Shown in pieces: positions 36,439 through 46,139 of a DNA stretch of 64,000 bases. The translations under genes were made by a program, and so were the position numbers. Under the pieces are notes generated by a model. It saw only the letters and a list, made by a program, of their open reading frames with translations. It did no database searches and was not told where the DNA came from. The stretch lies in assembly GCA_020639195.1 (NCBI GenBank), contig JACKHB010000003.1, forward strand, positions 310,001 through 374,000. Direction: 5' to 3'. How positions within the stretch are numbered: the stretch's first letter is position 1; every line of letters begins with the position of its first letter. Source of the stretch: Phycisphaeraceae bacterium. GTDB taxonomy: Bacteria > Planctomycetota > Phycisphaerae > Phycisphaerales > UBA1924.

Positions 36439-37538
36439 ATGCCCAGCTATCGCTATCAGGTTCGCAACAACTCTGGCCAGGTGCAGGCTGGCGTGATGTG
36501 TCCGCCGAGCGGGCACGACAGCGTCGGCGATCCTGCGGAACCAGGGCGCGCACGTGCTGTCGATCTCGGCGATCGGGGAGCGCGGGCGGCTGCTGCTGGA
36601 GACGCTCAAGCGGCCAGACAGCCCCAAGCCGGAGCCAGAAGCAGGTGCTGGCGTTCACGACTGCCTTCAGGCGTGATGATCCGCGCGGGCATCAACCTGC
36701 GCGGGGCGGCTCCGAGGGCATCGCCAGTTGAACGACCAACGTCTCGTTCCAAGAAGGTGGTGCTGCAGCTCAAGCAGGGGCGTGGAGAGCGCGGCAAGCA
36801 GTTCAGCGAGGCGATCGCGCGGCGCAACAAGCTGTTCGGGCCGCTGTGCCACAACATGGTGCAGGCGGCGGAGATGTCAGGCTCGTTCTCGGATGCGGCG
36901 CGGACCCACTCCCGCGGGCACATCAGCGTAAAGATGGAAACGCAAGATGGTGGGCATCGGCATGGAATGCGCCGCACGTCGTGCTGCCCAAGTTCGACCC
37001 GCTGATCGTCGGCGGCGTCGCGGCAGTGGGGTGGCGTTCTGGCTGTTCCTGCGGACCGGGCTGCGCTTCTGGGCGGAATGGACAAGCTGTCGCTGCCGGT
37101 GGTGCCGGACGATGTTCCGCTCGCTGTACATCCGGTCGCTGCAGACGATGGGGCGGCTGAAGTCAGCGCGGGCGTGCCGATGCTCGACGCTGGCGATCAC
37201 GAGACGCGCGGGCAGCCACGCCTGTACAAGCGGCTGTGAAAGCACGGAGAGCATGCGCAGCGCGGTGAAGCAGGGCAGAAGATCGCGTCGCCGCTGGCCA
37301 AGCTGAAATACTGCCAAGGCGATGTGCCAGATGATCGCGCGGGCGAGGAGTCCGGTAAGCTCGGCGAGGTGCTGAGCGAGGTGTAACGTTCTATCTGAAA
37401 GCAGCTCAAGGACCACATCAAAGGCAGTGAGCGTGGGCTGATCGAGCCCTCATGATCCTCACGATGGGCGCCATCGTCAGCTTCATCGCCATGGCCGTCA
37501 TCCTCCCGATCTTCAAGATGAGCCAACTGGTCGGCTGA
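36439..37538 (+). pseudogene. pilC: PilC/GspF-type inner-membrane platform protein, frameshifted
   Basis: PilC/GspF is the polytopic platform protein on which PilB/PilT or GspE act. ATG 36439 is preceded by GGAGCCGACG. Pieces in several frames match the family in order: MPSYRYQVRNNSGQVQAGVM, a stretch like ILRNQGAHVLSISAIGERG, MIRAGINL, KKVVLQLKQ, MVQAAEMSGSFSD, KLGEVLSEV and LTMGAIVSFIAMAVILPIFK ending MSQLVG at 37538. Together about 366 codons against about 400 usual. At least six frame changes are needed. Gene order after pilT fits a type IV pilus operon. Confidence 0.8.
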
Positions 37539-37563
37539 ATCGAACACTCAAGGGGAGGAGAAT

Positions 37564-38214
37564 GTGCATGCGCTGCTGAAGTCCCGCACGGGGCAGACAT
37601 CGGATTCCACGCTGATCAGACAGCGATGGCGATCGTCGTGATCGGCGTGGGCGTGATCGCGATGGTCGACGCGCAGCAGGCGTTCATGCAGTCAACGTGG
37701 TCGAAGCCACGCCGCGGCAACGACGCTGCTGGCCAACGAGGTGCGGGAGTTCACACGCGTACCGGTCGCAGCACGACCCGGTGACAGGCTGTTCTCGACA
37801 GGGGACACGCTGGTGGGGTGGGGCCCGGAAGAGGGCGAGACGACCTGCTCGACTACGACGACCTGGACGACTGACGGGTTGCAACTCGGCGGCGAGGGCG
37901 AGGGACTTCCCAGGGCTGGTCAACGCGTTCGGCGAGGTGATCTACGAGCTCAACATCAGGCGGAACCATCAAAGGTGGACGAGCAGGGCAGGCCCATCCC
38001 TTGCAGGGAGTGGACCCAGACGGTGATCGTCGAGAAGCTCGACGCGTTCGACTACGCGTCGTGCGGACCGACGACGCGACCGACGGGCGACGGACACGTT
38101 CAACGGGCGATGTGGACGGAGTTTCCGCTGCGTGTGACGGTGATCGTGTCGTACCAGGGATCCGGGGACTACCCGAGGAGGTCACGCGGGTGTCGTCGGA
38201 TCGTGCCGTGGTAG
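37564..38214 (+). pseudogene. type IV prepilin-like protein (PilV/GspI type), frameshifted
   Basis: A ribosome site GGGGAGGAGA precedes starts at 37562-37568. Restoring one base each side, the N-terminus reads GFTLIETA followed by MAIVVIGVGVIAMVDAQQAF: the prepilin peptidase site G|F with Glu at +5 and the methylated hydrophobic helix. The rest is frameshifted but shows LLANEVREL-like, DTLVGWGPE, FGEVIYELN, EKLDAFDYAS and LRVTVIVSYQGSGDYP segments and a stop at 38214. About 216 residues, right for a minor pseudopilin. The specific subunit is not certain. Confidence 0.6.
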
Positions 38215-38237
38215 GCGTGGGCGAGGAGGTCCGGGCC

Positions 38238-41094
38238 GTGAGGTCAGGCAAACCCGGGCGGGCTTGCCGGGCAGGACGGCGGCTGGGCAAGCCAGCGCGA
38301 CATCGTCTCAGTGCTGGCGATGATGTTCCTGGTGCTGTTCGGCTCGCTGGTGGCAGCCATGGCGATCACGAGCCAGGGCAACACGCGCGCGGCCTTCGAC
38401 ACATCTGCACGTGATGCGGGCGTCAGGAGCAGCCAGGATGGGGCTGGCCGTGGCAGCACGCGCGCTGGAAAGGCCGCGAAGGCCGGTTCATCGTGGCCAC
38501 CAGCACCGCTGGATGGGGAGCACAGTCAACGCGGCGGCACGCTGACAGGCAACACAGCGGCTTCGCTGGGTGAGATGCGTGGTGCTGGACCCGCCGAGCC
38601 TTTGGGCACTCCAGGCAGGGGCTGCCCGACTGGCGTGGCGGAGGCGGTGGCGCTGATCACGCGGACGTCTCGATCATCGCGTACGGCGGGCTCGAGCGGT
38701 GGTGAGCGAAGCGCCCGCGGGCGCGCACGAACGGATGTGTACAAAGGCTCGATGGGTGGGTGTATACCCTTTGATCGGTGTCGCTCGAGAGATCGACAGC
38801 AGGAGAACCCGACGGTCGCAGCGTTCAGGTGACCTACGCGCGCTGGCCAGCAGCGTGGACGTGCGGCGATCTGACGGGGTACGACTTCGCGTACACGCCG
38901 CTGGGCAGCCCGCTGCAGCAGGCGATGAAGGACTTCCGGATGATCAAGCGCGTGAACCACGCGGTGATCGCGCCGACCCGGATCATGATCAGCAAGAACG
39001 TGCACATCAGGAGCGACCTGGGCATCCGCTACGACGGCGTGGACTGGACCAACGGCGACCCGCTGATTACTGCGGTCGGACTTTCCTCCGGATGGACGAC
39101 GATCTGGACGCGCTGCTGGAACGCGGTTGTACGAGGGCATCGCGGCGTATTGACGTCAACGACGACGGTAAACGCGGGTCAAGCCTGTAAGGGCTCAGGA
39201 TCCCCGAGGACGCGCGATGTTCTGGACGTCACCAAGGACAGCTCGTGGACGAGTTCGACGTGTTCATCAGCTACGCTTAAGAACGGCGACGGCAAGGTGG
39301 CGTTATCCCGGATGCGCTGCGACAGGGACTCCCAACGAGGGGGCTGGGCGCGGAGTTCGTGGACGACGAGGGCAGCTCGATCGACGCCGACTACAGCCAA
39401 GCTGATCGACTGGGGCCAGCCGGACCGCAATCGCAACGGGATCTACAGTTCGAGGACTCCAACAGGGGACGGCATCTGGGATCGATTCTGGCCGCTGCCT
39501 GGACTACGACGAGTCGTTCGAGGCCAATCTGGACCAAGACTGGGCTGGCGCGACGGCGTGATCGACGCGGACGCGCTGAAGGTCGCGGTTCGCTGACGCG
39601 TTCCAGATTGTACGCCGAGGATTTGGGAGTCGGCTGGGGCGACTTTGCTGGCGGACAAACTGTGGGGGACTTGCGATCAGAAGAAGCCGGAGCGGGCACG
39701 ATCCTGACGTTCGAGGCGGACAACAGCGATCTGCCTGCTGGTCTTGTGACCAGCTTCGCGACAGCCGAGACCGCGCTTGCAGAGGCGGCCGACGGCGAGG
39801 ACTTCTGGGTGCAGGTGGCCGATCAGCTCGAGGTGGCAGTGGAGGACCTGGCCGGTACGAAGAGACCAAGCCGGACAGGACGAGCGAGGCCGCGGTACTG
39901 AGCTCGATCAGCGGACTCCGGACTACGACGGCCTTCCGGACAGCGCTGGGCCGAGGCACTTCGAAGAAGATGCCGTTCAATAGCCCGGCGTTCTCGGACT
40001 GGTACTACCGGCCGGTGTTCAAGAACATGGCGTTCAAAGGACGCGCAGATTCCCGAGGGCCTCAACGCGGCTGTTCGTGAACTGCACGTTCGCGGGGATT
40101 ACGTACATTTGGGCTGAGCCAGAACCTGCATTATTGCTGGTCGATCTACCGGGCGCATGCAGCTCGACCCCGGTCTCCGGGCGAAACTGAAGCCAGCCCG
40201 AGGTGGAGCACTTGGCGAGCGTACAGGGGACGACGATGGCGAGGAGAGGCGACGCCCGCCGTGCTGCCGGTGTCGGCCGTGCCGCCAGCAGCGATGCTCA
40301 TGCTCGCGACGATCCCGATGGACAAGGGAGACATCCTGAGTCGGCGATTCCGGCGTTCGACCCGGACGCGTACGCCTCTGCGAGCCGCTGGTGGTCGACG
40401 CGAAGCGGATCCACGACACACGCGGGCTGTCGAACGCATCCAGTTTCCACGACTGCCTGTTTGTCAGGTCGATCGTCAACGCGACACGCCGCAGAATGTT
40501 CCAGCACGTTCGCAACAAAGATCCAGTTCACGGGCAAGACGCGATTCGTGGACCAGCACCCGATGTTCCCGGATGACCCACGCTCAACCCGGCAAGGAGG
40601 ACCTCGCGGAGATCGCCAGAGCTCGGTATTGCTTGGCGAACTTCTCGGTAGACGTGGGGACGTTCAGCAACCCGCCAGGCAGGGCGTGGTGCTGCGCAGC
40701 GCGCGTCACGGGCGTGCTGGGCGTGCGTGGCAGCGCGACGATCGACGGCGCGCTGCTGCTGACGTTCCAGCCGGTGTACGGGGGCCGCCGATGGTGGGCC
40801 CGTTCAGCGAGCCGATCAGCAACCCGCGGCGTTCAATACGACAACTGGGCTACTTTGGCCCCGACGAGGGGAGACCTCGAGTCGCTGGATCAGCGGACCT
40901 GCCGATCGTTGACGGCGTGAAGATCGTGGGGTGGGACACCGACGGCGACGGCCTGGCCGGCGTGGATGCGGCGGACGAGCCGCCCGGCAGCGTGCGGTGC
41001 CCTTCCGGCTACGGGCGGGATCGAGCTGCGCTTCGACCCCGACATGGCGATGCCCGACGGGATCATGCTGCCGCTGCAGATGGACTCGCTATGA
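38238..41094 (+). pseudogene. large PilX-like pilus-assembly protein, frameshifted
   Basis: GTG 38238 follows GAGGAGGT. The N-terminus (VSVLAMMFLVLFGSLVAAMAITSQGN) is the hydrophobic start of PilX/GspK-type pseudopilins. The body is about 950 codons long with many frame changes. Recognisable pieces are DFAYTPLGSPLQQAMKDF, HIRSDLGIRYDGVDW, KNGDGKVALS, DNSDLPAGLVTSFATAETAL, VQVADQLEVAVEDLAG, AFSDWYYRPVFKNMAF, GSATIDGALLLTFQPVYG and DGVKIVGWDTDGDGLAGVD, ending LPLQMDSL at 41094. Several DxDxDG-like loops suggest calcium binding. Its size is large for a pilin-like protein and recalls cell-surface tip proteins. Function is inferred from context. Confidence 0.6.
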
Positions 41095-41120
41095 GCCACT
41101 CAGTACAGGGAGGGCGCTTA

Positions 41121-41726
41121 ATGAGCCGAGCACGGGTGGTCGCCGGGGATTCAACCTGGCGGAGATGCTGGTAACGCTGCTGATCAGCTCGATGCTGCTG
41201 ACGGCGGCGACGCTGGGCAGCGACGCGTCGTTCAAGAGCTACAAGGTACGACGACCGAGGAGCGCCTCGACGCCGCGTGGTCACGCTGGTGGTGCACCGG
41301 CTGGCGTCTGATCCGCACGGGGGAGGAAAGCTTCGGGCCGTAGTCGAAATCCGATCCATCGAGGCTCGACGATCGAGGCACCTCGATCCAGTTCCACATG
41401 TGCCCGACCCCTCGGATCCGGACACCGAGGAAGTGTGGACGATCGAGCGGGTGGAGGTGGCCGGGCCGACGGGGCCGTTCGAGCTTCGGGCGACGATCCA
41501 GCGGTACGTGGACGGAGCGCTGGCGCAGACCACCGAGCGGACGCTGATCCGTCGGGTGCAGGACGTGCTGTTCACGCTGGAGTACGCGGTCGGGCCGAGA
41601 CTGGAGCGGGCGACAATCGATCTGACCGTGCAGCCCGACGACGTGCAGGCCGACACGGTGGGAGGCGACCTGGAGGCTCCGGCGCTTCGGATGGTGACCT
41701 CGGTGGCGCCGCGCCGGCTCGAATAG
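41121..41726 (+). pseudogene. type IV prepilin-like protein (PilW/GspJ type), frameshifted near start
   Basis: ATG 41121 follows AGGGAGGGCGC. After a short basic leader, the frame that begins GFNLAEMLVTLLISSMLLTA shows the prepilin peptidase site with Glu at +5. That frame is not the one opened by the ATG, so at least one base is wrong near 41,140, and further breaks occur to about 41,400. From there the frame is clean: DPDTEEVWTIERVEVAGPTG, FELRATIQRYVDGALAQT, TLEYAVGPRLERATIDLTV and a stop at 41726. About 200 residues. Last gene of the pilus operon; the ExbB gene starts 34 bases on. Confidence 0.65.
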
Positions 41727-41760
41727 CGCACGTTCGGGGGCGGATCGCTACGATCCGCGC

Positions 41761-42504
41761 ATGATGCGACGCGGCGTGGTCGGGGCGGGGCTGCTGCTGG
41801 CATGTGCCTCTCCCGCGCTGGCCCAGGAAGAGCCGGTGGTCACGGGCCTGTGGCCGCTGTTTCGGCAGAGCTTCGACTTCTTCTCGGTGCTGCTGATCCT
41901 GGCGTCGATGCTGGCGGTCGGGGTGATCGCGCGCTGCGTGATCGATCTGAGGCGGTCGGTCATCCTTCCGGACACGAGCGTGGGTCGGCTCGAGGAGCTG
42001 GCCGACACCGGCCGGTTCGAGGAGTTGTCGTCCTTCGCGGGTCGGGATCGATCGTTCGTGTCGCTGATCGTCGCGGCGGGGCTCAAGGGGACGGCGCGCG
42101 GCTCGATGCGCGAGCGGGCGGAGGTCGTGGCGTCGGAGCAGTGCGCCCGCTGGTTCCACCGGATGGAGCCGCTGAACGTCATTGGGAACCTCGGGCCGCT
42201 GCTGGGCCTGGCCGGGACGGTGTGGGGCATGATCCTGGCGTTCAACGCCCTGGGCGCGAGCGGCGGGCAGGCCAATCCCGGGGCGCTGTCGCTGGGGATC
42301 AGCAAGGCGCTGTTCCACACGCTGCTGGGCCTGCTGCTGGCGCTGCCTTGCCTGGCGGTGTATGGCTTCTACCGATCGCGGCTGGACTCGATGCTGAACG
42401 AGGGGATGACGGTGGCGTCGGGGCTCATCGAGCGGCTGGCGGACTGGCGGGAGCGGGGTGGCGACTCGCGCCGCGCCGAGACCGGGCGCGCGGACGTGGC
42501 GTAG
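41761..42504 (+). CDS. exbB: MotA/TolQ/ExbB proton-channel protein
   Basis: ExbB forms the pentameric channel that uses the proton gradient to energise outer-membrane uptake with ExbD and TonB. The 247 residues begin with a cleavable-looking signal (VVGAGLLLACASPALAQ). Helix 1 (FFSVLLILASMLAVGVIARCV), a cytosolic loop and the family core follow: GNLGPLLGLAGTVWGMILAF and SKALFHTLLGLLLALPCLAV. A signal peptide before helix 1 is seen in some planctomycete and proteobacterial ExbB. ExbD genes follow directly. No TonB gene is next to them. Confidence 0.88.
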   Translation: MMRRGVVGAGLLLACASPALAQEEPVVTGLWPLFRQSFDFFSVLLILASMLAVGVIARCVIDLRRSVILPDTSVGRLEELADTGRFEELSSFAGRDRSFVSLIVAAGLKGTARGSMRERAEVVASEQCARWFHRMEPLNVIGNLGPLLGLAGTVWGMILAFNALGASGGQANPGALSLGISKALFHTLLGLLLALPCLAVYGFYRSRLDSMLNEGMTVASGLIERLADWRERGGDSRRAETGRADVA

Positions 42505-42520
42505 AAATACGGGCGTGGAC

Positions 42521-42937
42521 ATGCGGCGGAGATCCTTCCAGCGCGATGCATCGGTCGGCAAGATCAACGTGACGCCGATGATCGACGTGGTGATGTGCCT
42601 GATCGTGTTCTTCCTGATCGTCGGCAAGCTCGCGGCGGACAAGCTCGAGAACGTGGATCTGCCCTCGGCGACCTCCGGGCGCGAGGGGGGCGGCGCACCG
42701 CTGATCATCAACGCGGCCGTGGAGGAGGAGCGGCTTCGGGTGGTGATCCAGGGGCGCTCGATGGACCTCGATGAGGTCGAGGCGGAGGTGCGCGATCTCG
42801 TCGAGTCGGGCGTGAGCCAGAGCGTGCAACTGCGGGCGAGCCGGCGGCTGAGCTACGGAGCGATCCGCCCGGTCGTCGATGCGTGCCGGCGGGCGGGGGT
42901 CCGGACGATCGCGCTCGCGGCGGAGGTGGACCGATGA
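42521..42937 (+). CDS. exbD: ExbD/TolR biopolymer transport protein (first copy)
   Basis: The 138 residues have a basic N-terminus, the conserved NVTPMIDVVMCLIVFFLIVGK helix with the proton-carrying Asp, and a periplasmic domain ending in LRASRRLSYGAIRPVVDACRRAG. This is the normal ExbD layout. ATG 42521 is used; a GTG six bases upstream is possible. The stop overlaps the next start as ATGA, so the two ExbD proteins are translationally coupled and may form a heterodimer in the ExbB channel. Confidence 0.88.
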   Translation: MRRRSFQRDASVGKINVTPMIDVVMCLIVFFLIVGKLAADKLENVDLPSATSGREGGGAPLIINAAVEEERLRVVIQGRSMDLDEVEAEVRDLVESGVSQSVQLRASRRLSYGAIRPVVDACRRAGVRTIALAAEVDR

Positions 42938-43386
42938 GGCGGCCGTTCCGCCGGCGCGATGCGCTCGGCCGCCTGACGCTGTCGTACGGGCCGAGCATGA
43001 CGCCGATGGTGGACGTGGTGCTGGTGATCCTGATCTTCTTCATGGCCTCGGCGACGCTGGCGGGGCCGGAGTGGTTTCTGGATGTGGCGCTGCCCAAGCG
43101 TGAGTCGAGCGATGCCATTGAGCCGGACCCGTTCGCGCTGCCGCCGGCGCGGTTCGTGGTGCGGCTGGAGCGGGGTGAGGATGGGCAGACGGTCGCGACG
43201 GGGCTGGGCCTCGAGGGCGCGAGCCTGGAGCGGCTGGAGGATCGGCTGGAAGCGCTGGTGCGCGAGGCGCCGCGTGACCAGATCGTGATCCTCTTCGAGG
43301 TGCGGGACGAGGCGGGATACGCGGGTGTGGTGCGCGCGTGCGAGGCGTGCCGGGCGGTGGGCATCGAGCAGGTCGGGGTGAGGTAG
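42934..43386 (+). CDS. exbD: ExbD/TolR biopolymer transport protein (second copy)
   Basis: The 150 residues contain MTPMVDVVLVILIFFMASATLAGP with the Asp of the proton path, and a periplasmic domain with EVRDEAGYAGVVRACEACRAVG. Homology to the first copy is clear at the helix but the periplasmic halves differ. Two ExbD paralogues after one ExbB are common in planctomycetes and Bacteroidetes. Its ATG overlaps the first exbD stop by four bases. Confidence 0.87.
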   Translation: MRRPFRRRDALGRLTLSYGPSMTPMVDVVLVILIFFMASATLAGPEWFLDVALPKRESSDAIEPDPFALPPARFVVRLERGEDGQTVATGLGLEGASLERLEDRLEALVREAPRDQIVILFEVRDEAGYAGVVRACEACRAVGIEQVGVR

Positions 43387-43784
43387 CCGACTGGGGTGTG
43401 CTTCGGGTCTGTGGTCATGGGCATGGGTGGTCCCTCCGTAGAGGGGCGGGTTCTTCGCCGGCGCGCGCGCGCCGGAGGGGTGTGGCGTCGGCGCGCGTGC
43501 GCAAGTGCCTGTGGGACAAGGCGCACAAGAATCTTCGAAAATCTGAGATTCTCTCCGAGGCAGGGGCGCCGGCGCGCGCGCACGCTGAAGACTGGGGGTC
43601 TGGGCAATTTGCAGGCGTGACCATGCCGTCCGGGGCGAGACGGTCGTCCGGCGGCCCCATTCCGGGCGGGATGATGTTGGATCGAGCGCCGGTCTGCGCG
43701 CGGAGGCCTGCGGTGTGGCACAGATCATCGCTGCATTGGGGTGGATGGCTCGCACGGCCGATGGGAACGTTGCTCGGGGCGGGC
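43387..43784. other. 398-base stretch, no supported gene, GC-rich palindromes
   Basis: One plus frame stays open through this stretch into the RHS cassette but shows no domain. It holds an 18-base perfect palindrome of alternating CG (43458-43475), two further GGCGCGCG tracts, and an AGAATCT/AGATTCT inverted repeat (43528-43552, 11-base loop). This looks like spacer after exbD, possibly with a transcript end. Confidence 0.45.
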
Positions 43785-45247
43785 GGCTCCTCGTATATTG
43801 ACTCGGTGATCCTGCGCGACGACCATGTGGCGGCCTGGGACGCCGCGGCGGACGACACCCTCGAGCGCCGCGCCCCTCACCATCGGGGAGGTGTCACGCG
43901 GAGCGTGACGGAGGGGGCCGGATTACGCCACGTCCAGAACTGGCGGTCCGACGCCCCGACCGCTTCACTCGCCCGCACGCCTCGCGGGCTCGGCGGGGGC
44001 CGGGTGCGAGCGTGGTACGAGCCCCGCGGCCGAGAGAAGAGCACGCCCCACGGGCTGCCGGGCTTGCCCTTGGATGGGGACCTGACCTCGACGATCTCCA
44101 GCGGGGCCGACGAGTACGGCGTGCCCCCAACCTGCCGCAGTGGGGCCGCCGCCGACCTGAGCGACCAGGTCTACGACAACACGCTCTACGGCGGCAGCAG
44201 CCCCAGGGCCGACGTCACCGGCTCGACCACCGGCGGCGACTTCGACTACGGAAGACCCAACGGGACATTGGACTCAGACGACAGCACGTACTGGTCGGGG
44301 CTCAGCGCCCAGCCGGCCATGGGCCGCAAGAAGCTCAGCAGCTACTCAAACGCCGCAGACCTGCGCAACCGCAAGGGCCTGGCCGGGTACGAGTGGGATC
44401 CGGCAGTCAAGAAGTACCACGTCCGCAACCGCGTGCTGGATCCCGAGATCGGGAGGTGGACGAGACGGGATCCGCTGGGGTATGTGGATGGGACAGGGTT
44501 GTATGCATATCCCATGGGCATGGCAGCCATAGATCCTATGGGACTAACCTGCATCAGCGCTTCGGACTGTGGCCGCAACGACATTACCCCTTGGGTACCA
44601 GGAGATGGCTCGTGGCCCCCAGACGGCGCAACCTGTGTCGCCACGACGTCTAGCTACGAAGAGTGCGTCGACTGTTGCCGCCAATACTCGCCAGAACCAG
44701 GACGTAGCGGACGTCCCTCCAAAGATTGCCTGAAGTCGTGCGACTGGCTGTTTAATCCCGGAGTCGATCTGCCAGGTAGTCCGGACCGCCCTTGTGGTGC
44801 CGTGCGCGATGGCGCCACCGATGATGAATGCTGCGATGCGGCACAGGCATGTCTACGAGACATGGGAGCGGCCGCATCGGTGTTCTGTTGTGATGGAAGA
44901 CAAGTCATATGCTTAGCGGACGACCATGGCGGTGCGCCTGGATCTCCTGGCAGAGATCCAATCAGGATATGTTCTGAGAATCATGAGAAGTGCCACGCCA
45001 GGAGAACGCCGCTGGACTGCAGCGATACCGATGGTCAACTCGTGGCTCTGGGTGGGAGCCGGGGGCATCTCCGCGAAGGGAAGAGTGTGCATGCACCTAC
45101 GCTGAGTGGGGGTGCCTACGGAACGCACGACACCAGTGCGCCACCCAGGCGTGTCGCGACGCAGTGCAACAGGGAATCAACTGGACATGTGATTTGTTGG
45201 AGTTCTATTGTGAGGATGCTCCAATTGATTGCAGGAGCAGAAGCTGA
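43785..45247 (+). pseudogene. RHS-repeat C-terminal cassette, N-terminally truncated and frameshifted
   Basis: The frame shows the end of an RHS protein: SSYIDSVILRDDHVAAWDAA, QNWRSD, then the hallmark core GLAGYEWDPAVKKYHVRNR, LDPEIGRWTRRDPLGYVDG and AYPMGMAAIDPMGLT. A Cys-rich C-terminal domain follows (ECVDCCRQYS; DDECCDAAQACLRDMG; FCCDGRQVIC; ENHEKCHARR). Near 45,010-45,080 the frame changes by one; the continuing frame gives EECACTYAEWGCLRN and ACRDAVQQGINWTCDLLEFY to a stop at 45247. RHS proteins carry variable C-terminal toxins or surface modules after this core. The thousands of residues of YD repeats expected upstream are missing, so this is a remnant or a silent cassette. GC falls after 44,500. 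Confidence 0.65.
43885..43917. repeat. REP-like palindromic element inside the RHS frame
   Basis: The core is a perfect 7-bp inverted repeat GTCACGC-GGA-GCGTGAC (43893-43909) set between GGGGAGGT and GGAGGGGG. This form resembles widespread short palindromic repeats mobilised by other proteins. It lies exactly where RHS relatives read ERRYYLQNW, and here replaces the YYL part with about 20 extra codons while keeping the frame. Confidence 0.55.
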
Positions 45248-45258
45248 CGGAGACTGCG

Positions 45259-45855
45259 ATGCGTTGTTTCTGCATGTTGTTCGCATCATTGTGTGCCATC
45301 ATACTAATGCCGGCTTGTGCGGAACGTGCTTCGAGGGCTGATGCATTCGAGAGCATGGCCGACACACCGTACGAGCCGCCCCGCATCGTCGTGCACCATC
45401 TGAGCAGACAGGTCGGCTACCAGTTGTTGTACGCAATTTGGGATGATGGCACGATGTTGTGTCGTGCGCGGCTATGTGATCCGACTTCTGCTTTGATCGT
45501 CGGCACAGTATCATCGTCTGATCTGGAACGGGCATTGGCGGACATTCGGTTGAGCGGCTTTAAGGAGCATTGTCAGTACTACATGGCGGGGCCCGAATCG
45601 CCGCTCACTGAGATCGTCGTTCGGGGCGATGAAGGCGTAATACGCGGCGTGTGGGACGAGTTCATGCTAGTACGCTATCCAGACTCCCACAGTTTTTCCG
45701 TCTTCGTGAAGAGCTGGTTGAGAACCAGGGCGGCCATCATGTCGCTCCCGCTAGTTGACAGCCCTGATCGCCTGGTCGACCGCCTCGATAAGAGTGGGCA
45801 CTTCAGACGGTTTCGACCTTCGAGGCCCATCCCCAAGGAGTGGTTGTTCGACTGA
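45259..45855 (+). CDS. hypothetical lipoprotein next to the RHS cassette
   Basis: ATG 45259 lies 12 bases after the RHS stop. The 198 residues begin with a hydrophobic signal ending in a possible lipobox (MLFASLCAIILMPAC). The mature part is a single unrecognised domain with paired Cys (TMLCRARLCDP) and aromatic strands (MLVRYPDSHSFSVFVKSWL). The GC content is lower than in the core genes. By position it could be an immunity or partner protein of the RHS C-terminal domain, but this is inference only. Confidence 0.6.
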   Translation: MRCFCMLFASLCAIILMPACAERASRADAFESMADTPYEPPRIVVHHLSRQVGYQLLYAIWDDGTMLCRARLCDPTSALIVGTVSSSDLERALADIRLSGFKEHCQYYMAGPESPLTEIVVRGDEGVIRGVWDEFMLVRYPDSHSFSVFVKSWLRTRAAIMSLPLVDSPDRLVDRLDKSGHFRRFRPSRPIPKEWLFD

Positions 45856-46103
45856 GCGCAAGTTCCGCGGGCGTGACTTTGGAGCAGTGGTCGGACTCGA
45901 ACGAGCTCGATGAGGACAACCCGCTGTCGGGAGGCAGCCCGCATTTTAGCGCCGCGAACGAGCAGCTTGCGCGGGACATCGACGACGACGGGGGCGGCGT
46001 CACCGACCGCCAGGTGGACTACACGTACGACGAGGTGCTGGAGTACGACGGGGTGATCCGTGGCGCGTGTCGGCGCCGCACGGAATTCGCGACGCAGCGC
46101 TAG
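45856..46103 (+). pseudogene. RHS-like remnant
   Basis: A plus frame that is open from inside the preceding gene reads VTLEQWSDSNELDEDNPLSG, QLARDIDDDGGGVTDRQVDY and TYDEVLEYDGVIRG before a TAG at 46103. The Asp-rich, Tyr-Asp motifs are like those of RHS/YD repeats and their spacers. It has no start or upstream region of its own, so I read it as a fragment. It is adjacent to the RHS cassette, supporting local rearrangement. Confidence 0.35.
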
Positions 46104-46139
46104 ACTGCTGGTTCCGGAACATGGCAAAGGAGCTCGCAG

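Noticed and set aside
35930..41400. Programmed frameshifting as the cause of the broken pilus genes
   Set aside because: Far too many sites, no slippery-sequence pattern, and the same kind of breaks occur in pckA.
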